In this document: positions 7,599 to 16,077 of the stretch, one piece after another
How the letters are laid out: the number at the start of each line of letters is the position of its first letter
Numbering within the stretch: position 1 is the first letter of the stretch
NCBI GenBank assembly: GCA_013202335.1
Contig: JABMQR010000315.1
Coordinates: forward strand, 1-34,134
Source: Bacteroidota bacterium
GTDB lineage: Bacteria > Spirochaetota > Spirochaetia > JABMQR01
Direction: 5' to 3'
DNA: 34,134 nt
Translations under genes and position numbers: made by a program
Notes under the pieces: generated by a model
Told to the model about the DNA's origin: nothing
Databases searched by the model: none
The model's input: only the letters and a program-made list of their open reading frames with translations

Positions 7599-8717
7599 CT
7601 ACTGCTCCTTGAAAGATCTTATCTTTCTTGTATCGAGGACTACAACTGCGGCCTCGCAGGGTTCATCTGTAATAATTTCTGCAACAAAAAAATTATCCGG
7701 CATCCGCCCGGAATCGGTATCAAAGAAATCTTTTATGCAGGATGGAAAATCCTGGAGAATTTTATTTTTAGTAATGGCATCAATATCAGGATTCTGTTTT
7801 ACTGCATCGTATAAAGACGGATTTCTTCCAAATGTAAAATTAAACTGATTTATTATCCCTGCTTTACAGAATGCTTCAAGTACCTTTTTCCCGCCGTCAT
7901 GATTCGCCAGTATAATGTTGTAATCCCTGAATAGCAAACCAGGAAGCCTGGGCAGGTCAATCTCATTGGGATACTGGTCCGGCGAAAGTGGTATCAGAAT
8001 ATCATCTATCCTGTGCTCAAGATTATAGTCTGCAGCCCGTTCCCGGATCTTGCCGGCTCCAGTTTTACTGGTAACTATATAGGCTTCAATTGGAGAATCA
8101 TCAGGCAGCTTTTCATGGAAAATCGAAGCAGACAACAGATCAGATTTGGTTTTATTGCCGCTCCTTGTAACAGCAATTTGAGCTGGATATTCTCTTTGTG
8201 ATGCATAACCAAGCTGCTGCATCAGTTTCCTTTGTTCCCTGAATCGATCCATCATTCCAGGATCTGCAGTTTTGAGATGAGGCCATTCGGCACAGTGCTG
8301 GGGCAGCCATAGATAACCTGGACTGCCATCCTTTTTAGGAACGCCGTCATTAATAATTGTACTGCTTCCTATAATAACAGCATCTGAAATAGCATACTGC
8401 ATTGCCAGGCGGTAGCCATCCATGACGTTGCCATTGGCAATGACTCCACCGCCGCTTAAACCATCAATGTTGTAAATCCAGTGCACCACATCATAAATCG
8501 ACAATGATCCGTTTGCCCGCACTGGCGGTTCGGACCATATATCATGGGCTGGCCGTAGAATAAACATACCGATTATAGTTGTTTCTCTGGTTTTTAACGG
8601 ATCTGCTGTCAGCGGGAAGTCTCCATCCTTAAAAAACTCTTTCATTCCTTCAGTAAAAGGGATTTTAATTTTTATCCGGCTTTCGTCACGGAAGATTCTG
8701 GAATGTTCCAGTATCAT
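7599..8717 (-). CDS. Divergent RibD_C-like paralogue
   Basis: A 372-residue protein that I assign to the same fold as its neighbour. The match is weak but ordered: IYDVVHWIYNIDGLSGG at the place of the SxDGKI strand, then DAVIIGSSTIINDG (112-125) matching the DAVLMGART strand of its neighbour, then IILANHDGGKKVLEAF near residue 280, resembling the C-terminal nucleotide loop. The start is ATG 8717: GGAGG lies 6 bases upstream, while the in-frame TTG at 8723 abuts GGAGG with no spacing. The catalytic loop is poorly conserved, so it may be a structural partner of the neighbour in a heterodimer. It is transcribed divergently from the second ABC operon. Confidence 0.55.
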   Translation of the reverse strand: MILEHSRIFRDESRIKIKIPFTEGMKEFFKDGDFPLTADPLKTRETTIIGMFILRPAHDIWSEPPVRANGSLSIYDVVHWIYNIDGLSGGGVIANGNVMDGYRLAMQYAISDAVIIGSSTIINDGVPKKDGSPGYLWLPQHCAEWPHLKTADPGMMDRFREQRKLMQQLGYASQREYPAQIAVTRSGNKTKSDLLSASIFHEKLPDDSPIEAYIVTSKTGAGKIRERAADYNLEHRIDDILIPLSPDQYPNEIDLPRLPGLLFRDYNIILANHDGGKKVLEAFCKAGIINQFNFTFGRNPSLYDAVKQNPDIDAITKNKILQDFPSCIKDFFDTDSGRMPDNFFVAEIITDEPCEAAVVVLDTRKIRSFKEQ

Positions 8718-8763
8718 TTTCAACCTCCAACTAACTAATTTAGATAAAAAGCAAGTATTGTTC

Positions 8764-8792
8764 TTGACAACTGAACTATTCTATCATAAAGT
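8764..8792 (+). promoter_or_regulatory. Promoter of the second sugar/XDH operon
   Basis: A perfect TTGACA at 8764-8769 and TAAAGT at 8787-8792, separated by 17 bases. The next 11 bases carry the GntR-type operator. The same TTGACAACT start is found in the gntR divergent promoter at 21026. The opposite strand has TTGTCA at 8770-8765 followed after 17 bases by a weak TTATCT, a possible promoter for the RibD-like pair. Confidence 0.55.
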
Positions 8793-8803
8793 TGTCTATA
8801 CAT
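8792..8803. promoter_or_regulatory. GntR/HutC-type operator, site 1
   Basis: TTGTCTATACAT matches 7 of the 8 fixed positions of TNGTNTANACNA, the dyad pattern of HutC-subfamily GntR operators such as NagR/DasR sites. The flanking AAGTTGTCTATACA is identical to the site in front of the 2-hydroxyacid dehydrogenase gene. It overlaps the -10 element, so it should repress. Confidence 0.7.
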
Positions 8804-8851
8804 CTATATGAGCATGCAGAAAACTCTCATTATTTTCAGGAGGAAAATTAG

Positions 8852-10159
8852 ATGAAAAAGAATTATGTATTTTTGATGTTTGCAGTACTACTCTTAATAC
8901 CTGCTCTCTTAATTGCCAGTGGTACGACTGAAGAACCAGAAGAAATGGGTCCAGTGACACTCTGGAGCGAGGTCAACATAAAAGCGCCCCAAACCAACCT
9001 GGATAATAATTTTGCAAAGGCTGTGGAGGGAATTGAAGAGGCAATGGGAACAGAACTCATTGTTGTTACAACTCCCTACAAGGAAATTGATGCCAAAGTA
9101 AACCTTGCGGTACAAGCAGGGGGCGATGTTCCTGATATTACCCAGATTAAAGTTTCAAAACTCCCTTTTCATATTGATAATGGCACTCTGATGGATATAA
9201 CCGAATACGTTGAGGCTTCTCCATGGTATGACGGCATAAATAAAACTGCCCTCGATGCCGGCAGAGGTCCCGATGGCAGGATATATGCAGTACCTTTCAA
9301 TACCAGATCTACCCTTACTTATTCATACACTTCAGTTTTTCCCGATGGTCCTCCATTGACAACAGCAGATGTTCTTGCTGCAGGTCCCGGTTTGAAGGCT
9401 AAGGGTATGTTCACAATAACAGGGAAGGCTTCAGAAGCACAGGGTGTTCAGGTATGGTGGTGGCCTCTGATAAGAACTTATGGCGGTCATTTTGCAGATG
9501 CTAATGGTAAAATCACCTGGGCAAACGATGCAACCGTAAAGGCTATTGAATATACCAGGGAACTTATCCAAAAAGGCTATGCACCTGAAGTTATCCTTGC
9601 TCCCGGTTTTGATGATGAAATCCCTTTTATGAACGGCGATGCAGGGGCCTTTAATGCAGGATCTTGGTCCTATACATGGCTAAGTCCTCTGAAAGCGCCT
9701 TCAGGAGCAGTTTATGATTACAAATCTGCATCTGTAGAGGAAGCTATCAAGGCAGGGGATCTTGTTCTTTCACCTCATATATCTGCTCCCGGCAGCAACC
9801 CGGTTACTCCTCTTGACGGTATCTCCTGGGGTATCCCTACCGGAAGCAAAAATGTTAAAGGGGCTCAAGCCTATATAGATTTTATGATGCAGCCTCAGGT
9901 GGATGCAGATGTAGCATACGCATGGGGTGGGGTTCCCACCATGGAAGAAGGCAAAAAGGATCCCAAATACTCCGAAAGCGTCTACTGGAGCAAGGTTGTG
10001 GATTTCATGTCTGCATATGCTGAACCTATGGAACCGATTATCAACTATGACGAAGCCATGCTGAAGTTTGCTGATATTGCCAATGAACTCGTACAGAATC
10101 CTAACAAGGAAATTATGCCTGTTCTTAAGAAAGCGCAGGATGAAGTCAACTCAAGATAA
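8852..10159 (+). CDS. Sugar ABC transporter substrate-binding protein (family 1)
   Basis: A 435-residue solute-binding protein. Residues 1-22 form a signal peptide ending LLIASGTTEEPEE, a spirochaete-like pattern lacking a lipobox cysteine. The mature chain has family features: VTLWSE at the first strand, GGDVPDI near residue 90 and GVPTMEEGKKDP near the end. It is unrelated in detail to the binding protein of the first operon, so a different ligand is likely. AGGAGG at 8839-8844 precedes ATG. It is the first gene of the GntR-operator-controlled operon. Its ligand is presumably the compound or sugar moiety degraded by the downstream enzymes. Confidence 0.92.
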   Translation: MKKNYVFLMFAVLLLIPALLIASGTTEEPEEMGPVTLWSEVNIKAPQTNLDNNFAKAVEGIEEAMGTELIVVTTPYKEIDAKVNLAVQAGGDVPDITQIKVSKLPFHIDNGTLMDITEYVEASPWYDGINKTALDAGRGPDGRIYAVPFNTRSTLTYSYTSVFPDGPPLTTADVLAAGPGLKAKGMFTITGKASEAQGVQVWWWPLIRTYGGHFADANGKITWANDATVKAIEYTRELIQKGYAPEVILAPGFDDEIPFMNGDAGAFNAGSWSYTWLSPLKAPSGAVYDYKSASVEEAIKAGDLVLSPHISAPGSNPVTPLDGISWGIPTGSKNVKGAQAYIDFMMQPQVDADVAYAWGGVPTMEEGKKDPKYSESVYWSKVVDFMSAYAEPMEPIINYDEAMLKFADIANELVQNPNKEIMPVLKKAQDEVNSR

Positions 10160-10171
10160 TTTGTTCATGCA

Positions 10172-10199
10172 AACGGGCTGGAGCTTCTTCCAGCCCGTT
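10172..10199 (+). other. Hairpin after the second binding-protein gene
   Basis: An 11-bp perfect stem, AACGGGCTGGA (10172-10182) with its complement at 10189-10199, closes a 6-base loop and is followed by ATTATTAAG. The GC-rich stem and weak T content fit a leaky terminator or stabilising hairpin that lets binding protein exceed permease, as in the first operon. Confidence 0.75.
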
Positions 10200-10223
10200 A
10201 TTATTAAGTAGTCAGGAGCAGTT

Positions 10224-11087
10224 ATGCAGGTTTCAAGTACCTTTATGAATCGAAAAATCTTTTTCTGGCTTATAGGTCCATCCATCTTTTTTCTGCTTAT
10301 CATCCAGGTTTACCCTGCCCTCTATTCCTGGTACCTGAGTTTTGGCAGCATTAAAGGTGGGGAATATACATTTGTAGGCTTGAAAAATTTTGTCAGGCTT
10401 CTTAATAATTCGGATTTTTATGAATCTCTGATCAGAACAGGTATATTTACTTTTGCATTTCTTTTTGCGTGTATCGGAATCGGGTTGATACTGGCACTTC
10501 TTTTAAACAACTGCAGCAGGTTTACAGCCCTATATATGACAATTATCTTTATCCCTATGGTTTTGTCCGAAGTAGTTGGCGGGACCATGTGGAGATGGAT
10601 GTTTCAACAGTCATTTGGACTGGTGCAGACATTTCTTAATCCATTTATAAATAATGTATCTATACTTTCCAAATCCGGTGGAGCCATGGCCGTCGTGATT
10701 GCTGCATCGGTATGGAAACAGCTGGCGTTTACAGCCCTGCTGTTCCTTGGCGCCCTGCAGACTGTTCCAAAGGAGCTCTTTGAATCGGCTGCTATAGACG
10801 GTGCAACCAGAAGTGAGATGTTCTGGAAAATTACCTGGGTTATTATTAGACCTACGGTATTGCTTGCATCTATTATGACCACTATCAGGGGTATCAATGC
10901 ATTGGGTCTTATCCTTGCAACTACACAGGGAGGACCAGGCGCAGCAACTATGACCGCAGCAGTTTTTCTATACAGGACAGCCTGGCAATTTGGGAATTTT
11001 GGTGATGCAGCAGCACTCTCGGTTATGATGTTTCTGATAAATATCACTTTGGGAGTAGTCTATATAAGACTGCTGCGTGAATCCTAA
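10224..11087 (+). CDS. Sugar ABC transporter permease, MalF type
   Basis: A 287-residue CUT1 permease with about six membrane segments; the first is at about residues 12-32. The EAA loop reads ELFESAAIDGATRSEMFWKI near residue 187, followed by the expected helix. AGGAGC precedes ATG 10224. It is 64 bases downstream of the binding-protein gene, with a hairpin between, and pairs with the next permease. No ATPase gene accompanies it. Confidence 0.92.
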   Translation: MQVSSTFMNRKIFFWLIGPSIFFLLIIQVYPALYSWYLSFGSIKGGEYTFVGLKNFVRLLNNSDFYESLIRTGIFTFAFLFACIGIGLILALLLNNCSRFTALYMTIIFIPMVLSEVVGGTMWRWMFQQSFGLVQTFLNPFINNVSILSKSGGAMAVVIAASVWKQLAFTALLFLGALQTVPKELFESAAIDGATRSEMFWKITWVIIRPTVLLASIMTTIRGINALGLILATTQGGPGAATMTAAVFLYRTAWQFGNFGDAAALSVMMFLINITLGVVYIRLLRES

Positions 11088-11107
11088 GCTTCGGGGTAAA
11101 CTAAATT

Positions 11108-11953
11108 ATGCTAATTAGAACTAAAGCACAGAAAATAAGAGATGAGATTATAACCCATGGACTGTTGATATTTTTCTGCCTTATCATGGTATTCCCGGTA
11201 GCACTGTCGCTTATGACATCCTTCAAGACAAAAACAGATGTAATGGTATTACCACCCCGGTTTTTCCCACCTGAATGGACACTGGAGGGTTATATCAAGG
11301 TTTTTCAGAGTGATCTCATACCGATCTATATGCCCAATTCTGCCATAAATTCATTTGTTTCCACCATAATAACGGTAATACTTGCCTCATTTGCCGCATA
11401 TGGATTTTCGCGATTTAAGTTCAAGGGAAGCAGAGCCCTTCAATTAGGGATACTCGGACTTATGATGATTCCCGGTGTAACTAATCTTGTTTCATACTAC
11501 AAACTGGGAAGTCAGTTGGGAATACTAAGCACTCATTTAATTATGATTCTTGTATATACCGGTTTTGAACTGCCTTTCGGGCTTTTAATTCTAAAGAATT
11601 TTTTTGACGCAATACCTATTGATCTGGAGGAAGCAGCAAAGATTGATGGATGTAATTCAGTACAGGTGCTCTGGCATGTACTTATTCCCTTATCGCTGCC
11701 CGGGCTTTTTGTGGCATTTCTCCTTATTCTGGTATATACCTGGAATGAGTTCCTGTTTGCTGTAACTCTTCTGTCTGCAAACCATGCAAGAACTGCCATG
11801 GTCGGTTTATACGATTTTCAGACATCCTTTGAGGTTGCCTATCACGCTCTTTCTGCTGCCAGTATAATTGTACTTCTTCCTATACTGATTGTCTTTATTC
11901 TTGGAAGAAAGACATTCTTTAGAGCTATGATGGAAGGAGCCTTAAAGGGATAA
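11108..11953 (+). CDS. Sugar ABC transporter permease, MalG type
   Basis: A 281-residue CUT1 permease. Hydrophobic segments begin with LLIFFCLIMVFPVALSL. The cytoplasmic loop DLEEAAKIDGCNSVQVLWHV, followed by LIPLSLPG, is the canonical MalG EAA loop with a conserved glycine. The ribosome binding site (CGGGGTAA) is weak, which suggests coupling to the preceding gene 20 bases away. Together with the upstream gene it forms the channel for the ligand of the 8852 binding protein. Confidence 0.92.
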   Translation: MLIRTKAQKIRDEIITHGLLIFFCLIMVFPVALSLMTSFKTKTDVMVLPPRFFPPEWTLEGYIKVFQSDLIPIYMPNSAINSFVSTIITVILASFAAYGFSRFKFKGSRALQLGILGLMMIPGVTNLVSYYKLGSQLGILSTHLIMILVYTGFELPFGLLILKNFFDAIPIDLEEAAKIDGCNSVQVLWHVLIPLSLPGLFVAFLLILVYTWNEFLFAVTLLSANHARTAMVGLYDFQTSFEVAYHALSAASIIVLLPILIVFILGRKTFFRAMMEGALKG

Positions 11954-12023
11954 TTAAAATTTATATTCACTGAAAGCAGGGATAGCTTTATACGTGCTAA
12001 TGTTATTACTAACTGGAGATACT

Positions 12024-12806
12024 ATGGGTAAAATAAGAAGACTAAATAAAATACTGGCTAAAGACGGTAGATCCTTCGTCGTCGCGATGGATCATGGAAC
12101 AAATGGAGGACCCGTCCCGGGTCTTGAAAAACCTGCAAAAGTTATTGAACAGGTTGTGGAAGGCGGCGTCGATGCAATAATAACTAATGCAGGTTTTGCA
12201 AAGAAATTTGCAAGGGAATTAGCTGGGGTTGGATTAATCTTACGCCTGGATATTCCGCCTACAATGGCCGGGGCTGGTAACGACCATGAAAGTCGAATGG
12301 TCTACAATGTTGAATTTGCCCTTAAGCTGGGGGCTGATGCAGTAATTATTAATGGTGGTCCAGGGGCAGGAGAAAAAGATTCTCTCAGTTCCATTGCAGC
12401 TGTGGTTCAGGCTTGTGAAGGTACTGGCATGCCCGTAGTTGGAGAAGTTGTACCAGGCGGGTTTGATGCAGATCCAAAATATAAGACTTTGGAAAATCTA
12501 ATTCTTGGTGCAAGGATTGTCAGTGAACTTGGTGTCGATCTGATAAAAATTGGTTACAAACCTGGATTTAAGAAAGTAGTTGAGGGCGCATTCTGCCCTG
12601 TTTTGGTTCTGGGTGGTTCAAAATCTAATAATCCTGCAGATTTTCTGGCATCTATAAAAGATGCATTTACTTCCGGAGCCAGCGGTGTTGCAATAGGAAG
12701 AAATGTCTGGGGTGCTGATAATCCTGTAAATATGACCAAGGCCCTGACGGCAATTATTCATGGTAATGTATCCATCGAAGAAGCTTTGGCTGTATTAAAA
12801 GGATAA
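12024..12806 (+). CDS. Class I aldolase, DhnA/LsrF/FbaB-like
   Basis: A 260-residue TIM-barrel aldolase of the DhnA (COG1830-type) family, which contains archaeal class I fructose-bisphosphate aldolase, LsrF and 2-amino-3,7-dideoxyheptulosonate synthase. Visible motifs are FVVAMDHGTNGGPVPGL in the first strand and loop, DAVIINGGPGAG in the middle, and LIKIGYKPGF near residue 182, whose lysines include the candidate Schiff-base residue. ATG 12024 follows TGGAGA and matches family starts; ten further codons back to 11994 are open but lack a ribosome binding site. The neighbours (kinase, dehydrogenases) suggest it cleaves a phosphorylated keto-sugar. The substrate is unknown. Confidence 0.85.
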   Translation: MGKIRRLNKILAKDGRSFVVAMDHGTNGGPVPGLEKPAKVIEQVVEGGVDAIITNAGFAKKFARELAGVGLILRLDIPPTMAGAGNDHESRMVYNVEFALKLGADAVIINGGPGAGEKDSLSSIAAVVQACEGTGMPVVGEVVPGGFDADPKYKTLENLILGARIVSELGVDLIKIGYKPGFKKVVEGAFCPVLVLGGSKSNNPADFLASIKDAFTSGASGVAIGRNVWGADNPVNMTKALTAIIHGNVSIEEALAVLKG

Positions 12807-12808
12807 AT

Positions 12809-13840
12809 ATGAAGATTGCAGTAATGACAAGTCCGGGAAAAATTGAATTTCAGGAGAAAGAAATTCCCTCTTTCAGTGATACAGAGGTTCTTGTAAAGAT
12901 AAAAGCAGTCGGCCTCTGCACCTGGGAACAGAAATATTTTAGGGGCATTCCCTATTCCTATCCCTTTATTGGCGGTCATGAAATTTCCGGTATTGTTGAG
13001 ACTGTCGGAAAAAACGTAGCCCAGAACATAAAAAAGGGTGACCACGTTGTGGTTGCCAGTCTTACAAGGTGCGGTGAATGTTATTTCTGCAGGCGCGGTC
13101 TGGACAACCTCTGTGAAAATACCGGTTCCGGTTTCGATTCTAATCCAGGCGAATTATGGGGACCCGGGGGTTTTTCGGAGTACTTTGTTGCCAGAGCATA
13201 TGAGGTCTATAAGATTTCCAGTGATGTTGACATTGCAACAGGAACCCTTGCGGAACCTCTAGCTTGTGTTCTTCGCAGTATTGATAGAAGCCGGATCGAA
13301 TTTGGTGATACCGCTGTGGTTCTCGGAGGAGGCGTTATGGGAATGATTCATCTCCTTTTGGTAAAAAACAGGGGAGCTTCTGTAATTGTAAGTGAGCCCG
13401 ATGAAGCAAGAAGAAAGAAGGCTCTTTCTTTTGGGGCTGATTATGCAGTTGATCCGTTAACCACTGATTTGTCGCTGTTTGTTAAAAAGCACACTCAAGG
13501 TCGGGGAGCAGAATCTGTATTTTTTACTGCCGGAGGGAAACGGGCTATAGAAGACGGCATAAAATGTCTGGTACAGAATGGAACCATGGTTATATATGGT
13601 GGCACAGGATCGGACGACATACTAACATTTGATCCCAAACTATTTCATTACGATGAAATATATCTTACAGGTGTGACTAAACACACAAAGGATACCTTTA
13701 GAAGGGCAGCTGAACTGATTTCAAACGGCGGCCTTCCTCTTAACGAACTAATTACTGAAGAATATCCCTTTGAAACAATCGAAAAAGCCTTTGATAGAGC
13801 CGGAGCTATGGATACATTCAGAGTAATTGTAAAATTGTAG
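12809..13840 (+). CDS. Zinc-dependent alcohol/polyol dehydrogenase (MDR family)
   Basis: A 343-residue medium-chain dehydrogenase of the sorbitol/threonine dehydrogenase type. Catalytic zinc ligands are C37 and the GHE motif H57-E58. The structural zinc lobe has four cysteines, C88, C91, C94 and C102. The Rossmann motif VLGGGVMGMIHLL follows near residue 165, and an acidic residue after the second strand (VSEPDE) suggests NAD(H). It starts 2 bases after the aldolase stop, with AAAGGA inside the end of that gene. It probably oxidises a hydroxyl group of the sugar or polyol processed by this operon. Confidence 0.92.
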   Translation: MKIAVMTSPGKIEFQEKEIPSFSDTEVLVKIKAVGLCTWEQKYFRGIPYSYPFIGGHEISGIVETVGKNVAQNIKKGDHVVVASLTRCGECYFCRRGLDNLCENTGSGFDSNPGELWGPGGFSEYFVARAYEVYKISSDVDIATGTLAEPLACVLRSIDRSRIEFGDTAVVLGGGVMGMIHLLLVKNRGASVIVSEPDEARRKKALSFGADYAVDPLTTDLSLFVKKHTQGRGAESVFFTAGGKRAIEDGIKCLVQNGTMVIYGGTGSDDILTFDPKLFHYDEIYLTGVTKHTKDTFRRAAELISNGGLPLNELITEEYPFETIEKAFDRAGAMDTFRVIVKL

Positions 13841-13850
13841 GTAATTTCCT

Positions 13851-15302
13851 ATGAAGTCGTATTTTATTGGTTTTGATCTGGGGTCTCATGCATCTAAGGG
13901 TGTGATCATTGGACATAACGGAGCAGTTCTCGCTTCTTTAAGTCTTGAACATGATACTATAATTCCCAAACCGGGCTGGCAGGTGCAGGAGCCAGGTATA
14001 TGGTGGGATGAATTTAAAGAGATATCGAGAGGCCTTTTAAAAGAAAGCGGCATAGATCCTACAAGGGTTAAAGCCGTTGGAATAACAGGTTTTGTTCCGG
14101 GTCTTGTTATGCTGGACAAAGATAATCATTCTATTCGTTCTGCTCTTATGCATACAGATATTAGAGCTGAAACCCAGCTTAGATACATAAATAAAATACT
14201 TGCCCCCCCCATTAGCCACGGCTTTCTCCTCCCAAAACTCTTGTGGATCAGGGATAATGAGAAGCAGAATTATAAAAAGATCCATAAGATTCTTGTTCCC
14301 CATAGTTTCATTGTTCAGAGGCTCACCGGTAAGTTCAGTTGTGACATTGATACCGCAACTGTGTTTGGGGGAATATATGATGAGAAATTTAATAACTGGT
14401 CAGATGAACTATGTTCAAAACTGGGTATCAATAAAGATATCCTTCCTGATCTGTATGAATCCGATGCGACAGCAGGAGGCATTACCCCGGAAGCATCAGT
14501 AGAAACAGGTCTTAAGTCAGGAACACCGGTTATTGCCGGAACAGGAGATACATTTTCTGCGCTGCTGGGCTGCGGAGCTGTCATGCCCGGGGATATGATG
14601 ATCTATCTGGGTACGTCCGGCACACAGATATTTATTGACGGCAATCTTCCGGATTTTACCGGACGACGTCATTTTGGACCGGGTAGGGCAGAGTTTGCAG
14701 GTCGTATTATCTCCTGCGGAGATTCAATGGAGCATTTCAGAAATCTCCTGAGATTTTCGAATTGGGCGCTTCCGGATAAGAAAGCTCTTGAAATAGCACC
14801 TGGTTCGGAAGATCTTTATATTTTCCCCCATTTAAAACAGAAGACTGATACCGAATCATCAAGAATGGATATGGAGACTATTTTCGGACTTGAAAGCAGT
14901 CATACCTGCTGGCATATATACAGAGCCCTTCTGGAAGGTATTGCCTATAATTTAAAAACTTCTTTTACTGCCTATAAATCTGGAGTAAAGAGGCTGATAC
15001 TATCCGGCGGTGGAGCCGGAAGTAGAGTATTCAGAGAAATTATAAGAGATGTTCTTGATATGAAAGTTTACTACAACCCATCAGGAAATGGTGCTGCAGG
15101 TATTGCACTTCTTGCCGGCTATGGTGTCAGCGGTTTTCCACTTCTTGAGCTCTCTGCATCATTGTCAGAGGAGTCGATTATTAACGAACCTGATTCCAAA
15201 GCTGTTCATGAGTATCGCATACATTATAAATCATATCTGAGACTACAGAAAAGTATAGAAATACTATACAGGGAACAGGAGAATCAACATGATAAAAACT
15301 AA
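13851..15302 (+). CDS. FGGY-family carbohydrate kinase
   Basis: A 483-residue sugar kinase of the xylulokinase/gluconokinase family, cytoplasmic. The N-terminal phosphate loop is FDLGSHASKG (8-17). The second domain contains GTGDTFSALLG with the family's catalytic aspartate as D233, MIYLGTSG as the adenosine-domain loop, and GGGAGSRVF near residue 386 for ATP binding. The WQVQEP segment near residue 43 is also typical. It overlaps the SDR gene by 14 bases. It would phosphorylate a ketose, polyol or sugar acid before aldolase cleavage. A LsrK-like role in AI-2 use is possible in principle but no Lsr transporter is present. Confidence 0.9.
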   Translation: MKSYFIGFDLGSHASKGVIIGHNGAVLASLSLEHDTIIPKPGWQVQEPGIWWDEFKEISRGLLKESGIDPTRVKAVGITGFVPGLVMLDKDNHSIRSALMHTDIRAETQLRYINKILAPPISHGFLLPKLLWIRDNEKQNYKKIHKILVPHSFIVQRLTGKFSCDIDTATVFGGIYDEKFNNWSDELCSKLGINKDILPDLYESDATAGGITPEASVETGLKSGTPVIAGTGDTFSALLGCGAVMPGDMMIYLGTSGTQIFIDGNLPDFTGRRHFGPGRAEFAGRIISCGDSMEHFRNLLRFSNWALPDKKALEIAPGSEDLYIFPHLKQKTDTESSRMDMETIFGLESSHTCWHIYRALLEGIAYNLKTSFTAYKSGVKRLILSGGGAGSRVFREIIRDVLDMKVYYNPSGNGAAGIALLAGYGVSGFPLLELSASLSEESIINEPDSKAVHEYRIHYKSYLRLQKSIEILYREQENQHDKN

Positions 15303-16074
15303 GCGCTTTGAAGAAAATATAGTTTTAATTACAGGATCTGCTACAGGTCTCGGGGAAGCATGTGCTTTAAGATTTGCACAGGAAGGAGCAGATATAATCT
15401 GTGTTGATATCAATGAGGGAGAGAATATTAAAACGGCAGAGGTATGCAGCAAGTATGGCGTGAGGGCTGTGGCTGTTACAAGGGATGTAACTGATCGATC
15501 AGGTGCTGACGAAATAGTATCCACTGCTATAAAAGAATTCGGTAGGATAGATACTCTGATCTGTTCAGCTGGTCTCTATACCGGAGCCCCTATTGATGCA
15601 GTTACTCTGGAACAATGGCAGAGGATAATTGATATTAATCTTACAGGAACGTTTCTCTACAACAAGGCAGTTTCTCCTGTCATGATGTCACAAAAATCGG
15701 GGAGCATAATTAACATCTCTTCTATGGCAGGAAAAACCAGTTGGCCTGCATCATTTGAATATTCCGCTTCCAAGAGCGGTGTCATTGGTTTAACCCGATC
15801 TATGGCAATGGAACTTGCACCTTATGGGATTACTGTTAACGCATTATGCCCTGGCAATACCCTTACCGATATGGTCAGGAGTGTAGCCGGGGAAGTAGGT
15901 GGCAGAGATGGTCAAACAGCGGAAGAATGGCTGGCAATGAGGGCAAATGACTGTCCAATGAAAAGACTTGCAGAGCCCTGGGAGATGGCAGGTATAACAG
16001 CCTTCCTGGCTTCTGAAGATTCCAGATATATTACTGGTCAGTCCATTTCTGCGGATGGTGGCATGGTTCTTTAA
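15289..16074 (+). CDS. Short-chain dehydrogenase/reductase
   Basis: A 261-residue classical SDR. The cofactor motif TGSATGLG is at residues 15-22, with D40 at the end of the second strand favouring NAD(H). The catalytic triad is complete: S144/S145, Y158 and K162 in YSASK. The GGM ending (SISADGGMVL) is typical of sugar and polyol SDRs. CAGGAG precedes ATG 15289, which lies inside the 3' end of the kinase gene. It is likely to interconvert a ketone and an alcohol on the same carbon skeleton handled by the kinase and aldolase. Confidence 0.92.
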   Translation: MIKTKRFEENIVLITGSATGLGEACALRFAQEGADIICVDINEGENIKTAEVCSKYGVRAVAVTRDVTDRSGADEIVSTAIKEFGRIDTLICSAGLYTGAPIDAVTLEQWQRIIDINLTGTFLYNKAVSPVMMSQKSGSIINISSMAGKTSWPASFEYSASKSGVIGLTRSMAMELAPYGITVNALCPGNTLTDMVRSVAGEVGGRDGQTAEEWLAMRANDCPMKRLAEPWEMAGITAFLASEDSRYITGQSISADGGMVL

Positions 16075-16077
16075 GGT

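Noticed and set aside
10604..11047. 147-codon minus-strand frame
   Set aside because: It is antisense to a clear ABC permease gene and shows only mirrored codon bias, with no recognisable domain.
12024..15302. AI-2 (Lsr) processing system, from an LsrF-like aldolase and an FGGY kinase
   Set aside because: No LsrACDB transporter, LsrG or LsrR is present, and the extra dehydrogenases do not fit; the aldolase only belongs to the wider DhnA family.
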